A program made the translations under genes and the position numbers. From JABMQW01 sp964439935 (GTDB taxonomy: Bacteria > Fidelibacterota > Marinisomatia > Marinisomatales > TCS56), in contig CAYTPW010000006.1 in NCBI GenBank assembly GCA_964439935.1, forward strand, positions 105,827-169,826: a stretch of DNA of 64,000 bases, written 5' to 3'. Each line of letters starts with the position of its first letter. The stretch's first letter is position 1. The notes under the pieces are model-generated. The model did not search any database, had not been told where the DNA came from, and saw only the letters and a program-made list of their open reading frames with translations. Positions 36,329 through 44,627 of this stretch are shown piece by piece.

Positions 36329-38682
36329 TTCAACACCACCAGCTTACTGGTAATCATTTTATCGCCAGCTTGCAGGCGATAAAAATATATCCCGCTGGCA
36401 ACATTGGCGGCATCCCAGCGGACTTCCCCAATCCCCGTCCCCTGAACACCATTTGCCAGAACAGCCACTTCCCGGCCGAGCAGATCGTAAATAGTCAATC
36501 GCAGATCTGTCCGTTCCGGCAGCTCATAGCGAATGGTCGTTACCGGGTTGAAGGGGTTAGGATAGTTACCCCTTAGCACAATTTCCTGTGGTGCTGCATC
36601 CGTTCTATCATTCACATTTAATTCAGCTCCTGCCCAATCTAAAAATAATCGGATAGGGCTGACATGGTGATTATCCCAGGCGCCCACCCAATATTCAGTT
36701 GTAGAAGTAGTGCTGTAATCCCGTGCATATAAACTCATGATATCAAAACTAAAAAAGGCCGCTTTACTGGATCCGTAAGTACCATAAATACCTGTAATAT
36801 AGGTCGTCGTACCCGATGATGCTCCAGTATTTATATCTACCTCCCCATTATGACCTTCGTAAGCAACAATTGCACCTGCTTCAATATCAATACCATCCAA
36901 CCAGTTAGCATTCCCCGGGTCATATTGAGGATCATAATCCAGTACACAATTACTGTCCACAAGAAATGCGGCCATTGGCCCGCCAACCTCATCGCCCGCG
37001 ACAGGAAATAATCTGGATATATCACCTCCATTAATATCATCGTAGTAATGAGCTATACCGATATCTCTGGCGAAGTCACCGACCGGAATATCGCTGCCAG
37101 GCCAACCGTAACGCTTCATTAACCATTCGTCGCCTTCTGCCACGTAAATTTTATTTCCAAGGGCGAACCATGGTTGCAGAATCGCATCAGTATCGTACTC
37201 CGGGCTACCTCCAGGCGATGTTATTTCAACAATTACGTCATAATTAGCAACTACATCTGCCCCGATATTACCATAGGGATTACCCCACACATCAAAGGCA
37301 TCAGTGCCCCATTCATAAAATATATAGGGATAATTTACAGGAGGACCATAGATGATATCATTAGTGTTAACAAAAAATAGGAATTTGCCTTGCCGCGACG
37401 GAAATACATAGTAGGATTTCTTAAATGTTGAAGTGACATTTCCACCAACATCAGCTGCTTCAACCCAGTAATAAATCATTGATCCACCAGCCTGTCCGGG
37501 AATTGAAGCAGAATATATATCTTCGTTCCCTGTCATTACTACATCATGTACAGACGCCGTAAGTGAATCCAATTGGTAATGTAGAATTACTGAAACAACT
37601 CCAGTTGGTGCACAAAGAGCATCATCAAAAACCTCGATCCAGTAATCAGCGGCTTCTTCGGGAATAGTTGTGGATAGCATTGCTTCCTCCCCGAAGGTTG
37701 GGCCTCTATCGCCCGTCAGCAATACAGCCAGTTCAAAATTGAATACCCAGTGACGGATATGCCAGCCGCCGCTGCCGGATGTGCCGCCGCAACCAGCATA
37801 GAATTTCAGAGCCACCCAGGGATCATTCAATCCCAGTGGTTGGGCATCTGCATACCAGAAGGCAGTTGGTTCATCATCGCCGCCACCAGCACCGGAAAAA
37901 TAAACCATCACTCCTACCCAGGTACCGGCAGTTAAAACCGGCTCCGTGCCATAATCGGCTGTATTTATCCAATTATCGAGAATTTCATCACTATTGCCAG
38001 GGTTGTTAACCGGATTCAGTGTCGGATATATAAAGCCATCAGGCCAGATCAATCCCTGCAAAGGTATTGGGGGAGGTGGCCCGAAGGGATAATCTACCAT
38101 ACCAAGCGGATCATAAGCGCAATCAGCCACATTTGATACACCGCCATCACATTCTGGAGGTGTTCCTGGAGGAGTATAAGCACCTGTCAAAAAAGACATC
38201 CCTCCCGAATCTGGAATCATATCATAACCGCCGATCCATCCCGCTCCATCAATTGTGGTTTGTGGATAGCGGATAGAATCACCATTGGTGTCAATGCCTA
38301 AAGGATAAGTCAACTCATAAAGCGCTACAATTAACTCCTGATCACCGGTACCCCATTCGTTTACAGGAACATTTACGCCTTTGATAATTCCATCGGCTGG
38401 CATCTGAAATACTGCTACCATGGCATCACCGGGAGACTGGATAAAAGCCGAGCCCCAGGTATCGGAATATGACATGGTATCAGCCACATCACGATGGTGA
38501 TTGTGCTCCCTGATTCGACTTACCTGATTACCCGGCCGGATATCAGGGTCGGAGATCTGGGCTGCTATAAATGACTGATAGTTATTATCGTCCGGAAGCT
38601 GCAATTTTAATGGGATTTCCTGCCCCACCAATACCATGGCAGAAAACATTACAAACAATATGATGTAACGAAAACAACCCAT
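36325..38682 (-). CDS. Surface-protein paralogue C with YPNPFNP sorting domain, first gene of the surface operon
   Basis: 785 residues from ATG 38682; GGGG lies 8-11 nt upstream, and this start gives a good signal peptide (MGCFRYIILFVMFSAMVLVG), so I prefer it over the ATG at 38724. There is a short linker before the ISDPDIRPGNQVSRIREHN block shared by all three paralogues. N-terminal, Ig-like and Rossmann-like regions follow as in A, and the C-terminus (LDWAGAELNVNDRTDAAPQE, NYPNPFNPVTTIRYELPE) is nearly the same as in A. Function unknown; probably displayed or secreted. Confidence 0.85.
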   Translation of the reverse strand: MGCFRYIILFVMFSAMVLVGQEIPLKLQLPDDNNYQSFIAAQISDPDIRPGNQVSRIREHNHHRDVADTMSYSDTWGSAFIQSPGDAMVAVFQMPADGIIKGVNVPVNEWGTGDQELIVALYELTYPLGIDTNGDSIRYPQTTIDGAGWIGGYDMIPDSGGMSFLTGAYTPPGTPPECDGGVSNVADCAYDPLGMVDYPFGPPPPIPLQGLIWPDGFIYPTLNPVNNPGNSDEILDNWINTADYGTEPVLTAGTWVGVMVYFSGAGGGDDEPTAFWYADAQPLGLNDPWVALKFYAGCGGTSGSGGWHIRHWVFNFELAVLLTGDRGPTFGEEAMLSTTIPEEAADYWIEVFDDALCAPTGVVSVILHYQLDSLTASVHDVVMTGNEDIYSASIPGQAGGSMIYYWVEAADVGGNVTSTFKKSYYVFPSRQGKFLFFVNTNDIIYGPPVNYPYIFYEWGTDAFDVWGNPYGNIGADVVANYDVIVEITSPGGSPEYDTDAILQPWFALGNKIYVAEGDEWLMKRYGWPGSDIPVGDFARDIGIAHYYDDINGGDISRLFPVAGDEVGGPMAAFLVDSNCVLDYDPQYDPGNANWLDGIDIEAGAIVAYEGHNGEVDINTGASSGTTTYITGIYGTYGSSKAAFFSFDIMSLYARDYSTTSTTEYWVGAWDNHHVSPIRLFLDWAGAELNVNDRTDAAPQEIVLRGNYPNPFNPVTTIRYELPERTDLRLTIYDLLGREVAVLANGVQGTGIGEVRWDAANVASGIYFYRLQAGDKMITSKLVVLK
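36541..36639. repeat. Near-identical DNA block shared by paralogues A and C (copy in C)
   Basis: Partner of 31980-32078; paralogue B (around 34280) is clearly diverged in the same region. Confidence 0.75.
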
Positions 38683-38772
38683 ATTAAGTACCCCTGTTGC
38701 AGCAAATATTGCTACAATATACACTAAAACGATGGTAAAAAACAGGAGTTTAGGTCGCCGGCAGGTCGGGGC

Positions 38773-39327
38773 TCAGGCCATACCGCCAAATCCGGGCAGT
38801 TGGGACGTTTCGATGCCGAAGGAGCTGGCGGCGGTATTCCACATCTGCTGGTCCGGCGTATCGAAAATGAAATCGATTCCGGTGGATTGGACCAGCCAGT
38901 CACCGTTTTCGATTTCACGCTCCAGCTGATTCTTATCCCAGCCGGCATGCCCCAGCATCAAGCGATACTGCAGGGGTCCTTTGGTATTACGGATGTCCCG
39001 GATGATCGTCTTACTGCTGGTGATCGAGATCTGCTCCGAGACCGTCATTGTATCTTCCAGCTTATATTCCGCTGAGTGCAGTACAATACCCCGCTCCAGC
39101 ATCACCGGTCCGCCGAAATAAACTTTCGGGATCGCGATCAGGAATTCATTCTCTTCCGTGTCCGGGGCAAATATCTCCTTCAGGTCCGCCTCACCCAGCG
39201 GTTTGTTGATAACCAGGCCCATGGCGCCTTCTTTATTATGCTCACAGAGATAGACCACCGAGCGTCCGAAATAAGGATCGGTCAGATGCGGCATTGATAT
39301 CAGCAGATGATTCTTCAGCGAACCCAT
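38773..39327 (-). CDS. yqgE: YqgE/AlgH family protein
   Basis: 184 residues, the family norm (UPF0301). Motifs are LISMPHLTDPYFGRSVVYLC, GAMGLVINKPL, VYFGGPV and LMLGHAGWDKNQLEREIENG. Members are small cytoplasmic proteins without an agreed function; AlgH in Pseudomonas affects alginate and quorum sensing. It lies 90 bp upstream of the surface operon on the same strand and diverges from uvrA. Confidence 0.93.
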   Translation of the reverse strand: MGSLKNHLLISMPHLTDPYFGRSVVYLCEHNKEGAMGLVINKPLGEADLKEIFAPDTEENEFLIAIPKVYFGGPVMLERGIVLHSAEYKLEDTMTVSEQISITSSKTIIRDIRNTKGPLQYRLMLGHAGWDKNQLEREIENGDWLVQSTGIDFIFDTPDQQMWNTAASSFGIETSQLPGFGGMA

Positions 39328-39552
39328 AATGCAAGTTATAACATTCGTCCAGTTAACTACAACAGCCGATGCGGGCCATTCCGGCTATTTTGCGGTTTCT
39401 GCCGGCTGCAGCACATCAGCGTATAATTCAGCAAATAGTAATTCTAATCCGCATAATCAAAAAGTAAATTCAAGGATGATTTGGCTGCAGCAAATCCAGG
39501 CTACGGGGGTGTTTAATCTTGTATCAGACCTACTGGTAATGGGTGAACGGGT

Positions 39553-42384
39553 ATGAAAAAACCGGCCGACCGGATCATAATCAAAGGCGCCCGCCAGCAT
39601 AATCTCAAGAATATCGATGTGGAAATTCTGCGCGATAAACTGGTGGTGATCACCGGCCTGTCCGGTTCCGGAAAATCATCCCTAGCATTCGATACAATCT
39701 ATGCCGAAGGTCAGCGGCGGTATGTGGAATCGCTGTCGGCCTATGCCCGCCAGTTTTTAGGATTGATGGAAAAACCGGATATGGATTACATCGAAGGCCT
39801 CTCGCCGGCCATCTCGATTGAACAGAAGGCCACCATGCGCAATCCCCGCTCCACGGTTGGTACCGTAACTGAAATCCACGATTACCTGCGTCTGCTGTTT
39901 GCCCATATCGGGAAACCGCACTGCTGGTTCTGCGGCCGGCCGATCCAGCGCCAGACCGTCCAGCAGATCGTGGACACGGTCGCCGGATTTGAAACCAAAA
40001 AACGAATTTATGTTTTAGCGCCGGTTGTCCGCAGCCGGAAAGGTGCTTATAAAGGTGTTTTCGAGGAGATCCGGCGCGAGGGATTTCTCCGGGTCCGGGT
40101 TGATGGTAAAGTGATGACACTTGATCAAACGATCGAACTCGAAAAAAATAAAAAACATAATATTGAAGTGGTAGTGGACCGCCTGATTCTGGAAGATGAT
40201 TTTCTGGAGCGACTGACAGAATCGGTGGAACTGGCCCTGAAAATCGGTTCCGGCCTGGTAATCATCCACGAGCTGCCGAAAATCGATCACCTGTTCAGTG
40301 AGAATTATGCTTGCCTGAAGCATCCTGAGGCGTCGCTACCGGAGATGGAACCGCGCCTGTTTTCATTTAATACACCTCAGGGAGCCTGCCAGAGATGTAA
40401 TGGTCTTGGTTACCACATGGAGATCGATCCTGATCTGGTGGTACCGGACCGGGGTAAATCCCTGATTCAAGGCGCTGTCGTTTCCCTGGGGGAACAACCC
40501 CGGGGTAACTGGTACGGGAGTATTCTTAAAAGTCTCGCTCAGCATTATAAATTTAATTTTACTACCCCCTGGTACAAACTCGATCCAAACGTGCGGGACA
40601 TACTGCTCAACGGTACCGGTTCCCAGAAAATGCAAATGAAATACAGTTCCGACCGTTGGACCGGTGTCTACGAAGGCGGCTGGGAGGGTGCGATTCCCAA
40701 CCTCGAGCGACGCTATAAGCAAACCTCATCCGGTGGTATCCGGGAGTGGATCGAACAATTTATGCGCATGCAGCCCTGCCCTGATTGCAACGGAACCCGC
40801 TTGCGTCCCGAAAGTCGGGCTGTGACCATCGGGGGAAAAAGCCTGGGTGAGCTTTCCCGTCTGTCGATCAAGGGAATCTTACATTTTGTCAATCACCTGA
40901 AACTGGGCAAGAATGAGGCGATCATCGCCCATCAGATTTTAAAGGAAGTCAGTGAACGCCTCAGTTTCCTGGTGGATGTTGGTCTCGATTATCTGACCCT
41001 GGAACGCTCGGCTACTACTCTATCCGGGGGCGAATCCCAGCGAATCCGGCTGGCGACCCAGATCGGTTCCCAGCTGATGGGTGTCCTCTACATTCTGGAT
41101 GAGCCATCGATTGGTCTTCATTCCCGGGACAACCAGCGTCTGCTGAATACATTGAAAAAATTGCGCGATATTGGCAATTCGATCTTGGTGGTGGAACATG
41201 ACCGGGAGACGATCGTATCGGCTGACCAGATTATCGATCTGGGTCCCGGCGCCGGCGAGCATGGCGGAGAAATCATATTTAATGGCACGCCACAGGAACT
41301 TATCGCCAGTAAAAATTCAATAACCGGCCGCTATATATCCGGTACTAAATCAATTCCAGTCCCGGATAACCGGCGCCGTGGTTTTGGGAAGAACCTGATC
41401 TTAAAAGGCTGTCGCGGCAATAATCTGAAGCAGATTGATGCGGAATTTCCGCTGGGAAAATTCATTATCATCTCGGGTGTGTCCGGAAGCGGTAAAAGCA
41501 CACTAATCAATGAAACACTTTACCCGATCCTGGCTCGCGACCTCCATAAAGCACGTAAATACCCTTTACCTTTCGACACGATCGACGGTTTACAGTATCT
41601 TGATAAGGTCGTCGATATCGACCAGCGACCAATCGGTCGCACACCCCGCTCAAATCCGGCTACCTACACCGGTTTATTCACTTTCATCCGCGATCTGTTT
41701 GCCAAACTACCGGAATCGAAGATTCGCGGTTATAAACCCGGGCGGTTCTCTTTTAATGTCAAGGGTGGGCGTTGTAACGCCTGTGAAGGCGACGGAATTA
41801 TAAAAATTGAAATGAATTTCCTGCCGGATGTTTATATCACCTGCGAAGTCTGCCATGGCGCCCGCTATAACCGGGAGACCCTGGAAATCACCTACCGGAA
41901 TAAGAATATTGCCGACGTACTAAGTATGTCGGTAGAGGAAGCACGGGGATTTTTCAAGAATATCCCCTCGGTCAAGAAAAAGCTGGACACGCTCTACGAA
42001 GTCGGACTTGGTTATATTCGTTTAGGGCAGCAGGCCACTACCCTTTCCGGGGGTGAGGCCCAGCGGGTAAAACTGGCAACGGAGTTATCGCGCCAGAGCC
42101 GGGACCGGTCGCTTTATATTCTGGATGAACCCACCACCGGCCTGCATTTCGAAGATGTAAACATGCTGCTGGCCGTCCTCCAGCGATTGGTCGATAAGGG
42201 TCATACCGTAATTGTAATCGAGCACAATCTGGAAGTGATCAAATGCGGCGACTGGATTATCGATCTGGGTCCCGAGGGGGGTGACGATGGCGGCCAGGTG
42301 GTTTTTTCCGGGACACCGGAGGAATTGACCAGATGTCCTGACTCCTATACGGCACCTTTTCTTAAAGTAGCCCTTTCTAAATAA
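39553..42384 (+). CDS. uvrA: Excinuclease ABC subunit A (UvrA)
   Basis: 943 residues, full length. It is the damage-recognition ATPase of nucleotide excision repair. Two ABC modules have Walker A GLSGSGKSS and GVSGSGKST, signatures ATTLSGGESQRI and ATTLSGGEAQRV, and Walker B YILDEPS/YILDEPT. The central zinc finger CNACEGDG...CEVCHG is present. The first zinc finger reads CLKH...CQRC, so one of the four usual cysteines is a histidine, a variant I believe also occurs in other phyla. No other uvr gene is in the window. Confidence 0.98.
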   Translation: MKKPADRIIIKGARQHNLKNIDVEILRDKLVVITGLSGSGKSSLAFDTIYAEGQRRYVESLSAYARQFLGLMEKPDMDYIEGLSPAISIEQKATMRNPRSTVGTVTEIHDYLRLLFAHIGKPHCWFCGRPIQRQTVQQIVDTVAGFETKKRIYVLAPVVRSRKGAYKGVFEEIRREGFLRVRVDGKVMTLDQTIELEKNKKHNIEVVVDRLILEDDFLERLTESVELALKIGSGLVIIHELPKIDHLFSENYACLKHPEASLPEMEPRLFSFNTPQGACQRCNGLGYHMEIDPDLVVPDRGKSLIQGAVVSLGEQPRGNWYGSILKSLAQHYKFNFTTPWYKLDPNVRDILLNGTGSQKMQMKYSSDRWTGVYEGGWEGAIPNLERRYKQTSSGGIREWIEQFMRMQPCPDCNGTRLRPESRAVTIGGKSLGELSRLSIKGILHFVNHLKLGKNEAIIAHQILKEVSERLSFLVDVGLDYLTLERSATTLSGGESQRIRLATQIGSQLMGVLYILDEPSIGLHSRDNQRLLNTLKKLRDIGNSILVVEHDRETIVSADQIIDLGPGAGEHGGEIIFNGTPQELIASKNSITGRYISGTKSIPVPDNRRRGFGKNLILKGCRGNNLKQIDAEFPLGKFIIISGVSGSGKSTLINETLYPILARDLHKARKYPLPFDTIDGLQYLDKVVDIDQRPIGRTPRSNPATYTGLFTFIRDLFAKLPESKIRGYKPGRFSFNVKGGRCNACEGDGIIKIEMNFLPDVYITCEVCHGARYNRETLEITYRNKNIADVLSMSVEEARGFFKNIPSVKKKLDTLYEVGLGYIRLGQQATTLSGGEAQRVKLATELSRQSRDRSLYILDEPTTGLHFEDVNMLLAVLQRLVDKGHTVIVIEHNLEVIKCGDWIIDLGPEGGDDGGQVVFSGTPEELTRCPDSYTAPFLKVALSK

Positions 42385-42399
42385 TAATTAGCGCCATTT

Positions 42400-44262
42400 T
42401 CAGCCACTGTGGGCCACGCTGTTCCGGCCGCTTTTTTTTGCTTTATACATACGCTTGTCCGCCAATTTAACCAGTGCCTCCCGCGATCTTTTATCATCGG
42501 GAATGGCTGCGGCAACACCCAGCGAAAGGGTTACATATTGGTTGGCTGTGGAAAACTCATGTTTAAAATGCAGATCAACCACGTTATGGCGCATTCGCTC
42601 AGCAATTTTAGTGGCACCTTCCAACTCTGTATCAGGTAGAATTGCGCAGAATTCTTCACCACCATAACGGGCTACCAGGTCTGCCGGACGATTAACCGAT
42701 TTTTCGAGGGCTTGAGCCACCGCTGTCAGACAATCATCACCAGCCTGATGGCCGTAATTGTCATTATAATTTTTAAAAAAATCGATGTCACCTAAAACCA
42801 ATGCCAGCGGTTTTTTCTCGCGTTTCATTCGTTGCCATTCTATGTCCAGGTAACTATCAAACCGGCGCCGGTTGGCTATCTGGGTCAGCCCATCAATAAT
42901 TGTCAGGGACAATAACTGGCGATTGGCTTCCATTAATTCGGCCGTGCGTTTCTCAACCGTCTCTTCCAGACTATCTTTATGGCGTCGTAATTCATATTCC
43001 TGATTTTCGATCGTTTTAAAGGAATTATAAAATCGGTAAGATAACAAAAATGCCTGGATAATCATGAAAACCAGAAAGCCCCACGGTGCAACGTAGCCGG
43101 TAAATAATATTTCCAGGGATACCAAAATATCATTGATAAAAGTGGCAAAAAGAATCACCGAGGCAATCAGGAAAAACCGGGCGCCCACCCGCTGATGGCG
43201 GATGGATTGTGCTGTTATTACCATATATATAACGCTGGCGGTTATACCCACCAGGATAAATGGAACCAGTGTTCTGGTGAAAAAATAGACCGGTGTAACC
43301 ACTACGACCAGGGCAAAGGTCAAGCAGACTCCCAGAATTACATCCGCCAGTTTTCTGGGGAAATCCTCCGGAAAAATCGACTGCTGGAATTTCATGAATA
43401 ACGGAACCGCCAGGTATACAGTCAAATATTCAACCCGGATCAGTAATTGCCAGGAAAACGTGTTGAAAAAATGGTGTAAATGAATATCGCCGGTCACCAG
43501 CGCGCGGATACCGATAATCAGGGCCAGCAAACCAAAATAAAAAGGTGTTCGTGTGTATTCCCGTAAAACATACATACACAAGTGATATAACCCGATAATA
43601 ATCAGGCTGCCAACGATCAGCAGATTAATAACCAGATCAAAGTTATTCTGCTGGCGGATCTCCGATTCCAGCCCAATTGAAGCCACCGTCCAGAAACCAC
43701 CCTGAGTATGGTAAAAATTAGAGACGTGAATTACTAAATCAATTTCCGAGTAACCGCCGGGGATATCGATGACCATTGGGTAATAGTCCGGCTTCATCTC
43801 TTTCCGGGTAGCGGCTGGTGCGCCGGCTTGGCCGATTTCTTGACCATTAACGAAAATACGAGCAGCGGTGCTGATTGACTTCACCCGCAATGCTAATTTT
43901 AGGTTGCGATCGGCCAATAACAGCCTGGTGTGATAAGTCCCATATCCAACACCACCAATTGGCTGTCCTTCGAATTTAAAATCATCCCAGGGACCCGGCA
44001 CGGCTATCATTCCATCCGGTGATGGTGGATTCGGGAACGAAAAAACAATGGGGTCAACAAACTGCTGAAAATAAAAATTCCATTCCCCCTTTAATTGCAG
44101 ATTGCCATCCTGAGCAAAATCCCAGTTGCGAAGATCCAGTTGCCCCGCTGAAATAACCGGCGTTTTTTCAGAACCGGAAAGAAAAGCGGAGAATGAAACC
44201 GCTATTAGAGAAGCCTTAATAAACCAATGTACGATTAATGTGAATGGTCGGTGGGATTGCAT
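42400..44262 (-). CDS. 7TM-receptor-type diguanylate cyclase (GGDEF)
   Basis: 620 residues. After a signal peptide comes a jelly-roll ligand domain of the 7TMR-DISM type (~30-195: WNFYFQQF, VPGPWDDF, GYGTYHTRLLL, RIFVNGQEIG), seven membrane helices (~205-410), a coiled linker (~415-450) and a GGDEF domain. The active site is RYGGEEF (GGEEF at 534-538), so synthesis of c-di-GMP is expected. The inhibitory I-site RPAD lies five residues upstream, so product feedback is likely. It probably couples an extracellular ligand to c-di-GMP signalling; the ligand is unknown. Confidence 0.95.
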   Translation of the reverse strand: MQSHRPFTLIVHWFIKASLIAVSFSAFLSGSEKTPVISAGQLDLRNWDFAQDGNLQLKGEWNFYFQQFVDPIVFSFPNPPSPDGMIAVPGPWDDFKFEGQPIGGVGYGTYHTRLLLADRNLKLALRVKSISTAARIFVNGQEIGQAGAPAATRKEMKPDYYPMVIDIPGGYSEIDLVIHVSNFYHTQGGFWTVASIGLESEIRQQNNFDLVINLLIVGSLIIIGLYHLCMYVLREYTRTPFYFGLLALIIGIRALVTGDIHLHHFFNTFSWQLLIRVEYLTVYLAVPLFMKFQQSIFPEDFPRKLADVILGVCLTFALVVVVTPVYFFTRTLVPFILVGITASVIYMVITAQSIRHQRVGARFFLIASVILFATFINDILVSLEILFTGYVAPWGFLVFMIIQAFLLSYRFYNSFKTIENQEYELRRHKDSLEETVEKRTAELMEANRQLLSLTIIDGLTQIANRRRFDSYLDIEWQRMKREKKPLALVLGDIDFFKNYNDNYGHQAGDDCLTAVAQALEKSVNRPADLVARYGGEEFCAILPDTELEGATKIAERMRHNVVDLHFKHEFSTANQYVTLSLGVAAAIPDDKRSREALVKLADKRMYKAKKSGRNSVAHSG

Positions 44263-44627
44263 GGAAAAGTTAATAAAATAGTAGTTATAATTATCAGTAA
44301 ATCAAAGCTTTTTATTAAACTGCTAATAGCACAAATTTTTGCCACGGGTAAAGCTTCTTCTGGGCCTGTGAAATTTGGCTATAGATCGATTGGTCTTATA
44401 ATATTTGCGTGGTACACTAAAATTCAAATGTCCAACAGTAAGTCTGGTATGATGATATTTAAATATATTAATTTTGAGAGCTTTTATTCAATTGCCCAAC
44501 AAAAAGGTGAATTACTAATTAGACCCAGGCCATGCCGATTTTGGAATTCCACTGTAAATCAGCCTTTTATCTATTCAATGTTTTCAGGAATAACCTTTTC
44601 AAATATCGATTCAAATAGGAGTAATAT
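44263..44627. other. AT-rich 365-bp intergenic region
   Basis: Between the divergent cyclase and transketolase-like genes. I see no RNA gene and no convincing coding potential (the plus-strand open frame here lacks codon bias and a ribosome binding site). GGAG just before 44628 serves the downstream gene. Confidence 0.6.
44374..44402 (+). promoter_or_regulatory. Candidate promoter of the transketolase-like gene
   Basis: TTTGGC (44374-44379), a 17-nt spacer and a perfect TATAAT (44397-44402). It would give a leader of more than 200 nt. The -35 match is poor. Confidence 0.3.

Noticed and set aside
28433..38682. Genomic island of foreign origin
   Set aside because: Composition and codon use look like the rest of the window, and no integrase, tRNA or flanking repeat marks its ends.
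39329..39556. Plus-strand open frame of 75 codons before uvrA
   Set aside because: Low-complexity, no ribosome binding site; it lies in the divergent yqgE-uvrA promoter region and overlaps the uvrA start.
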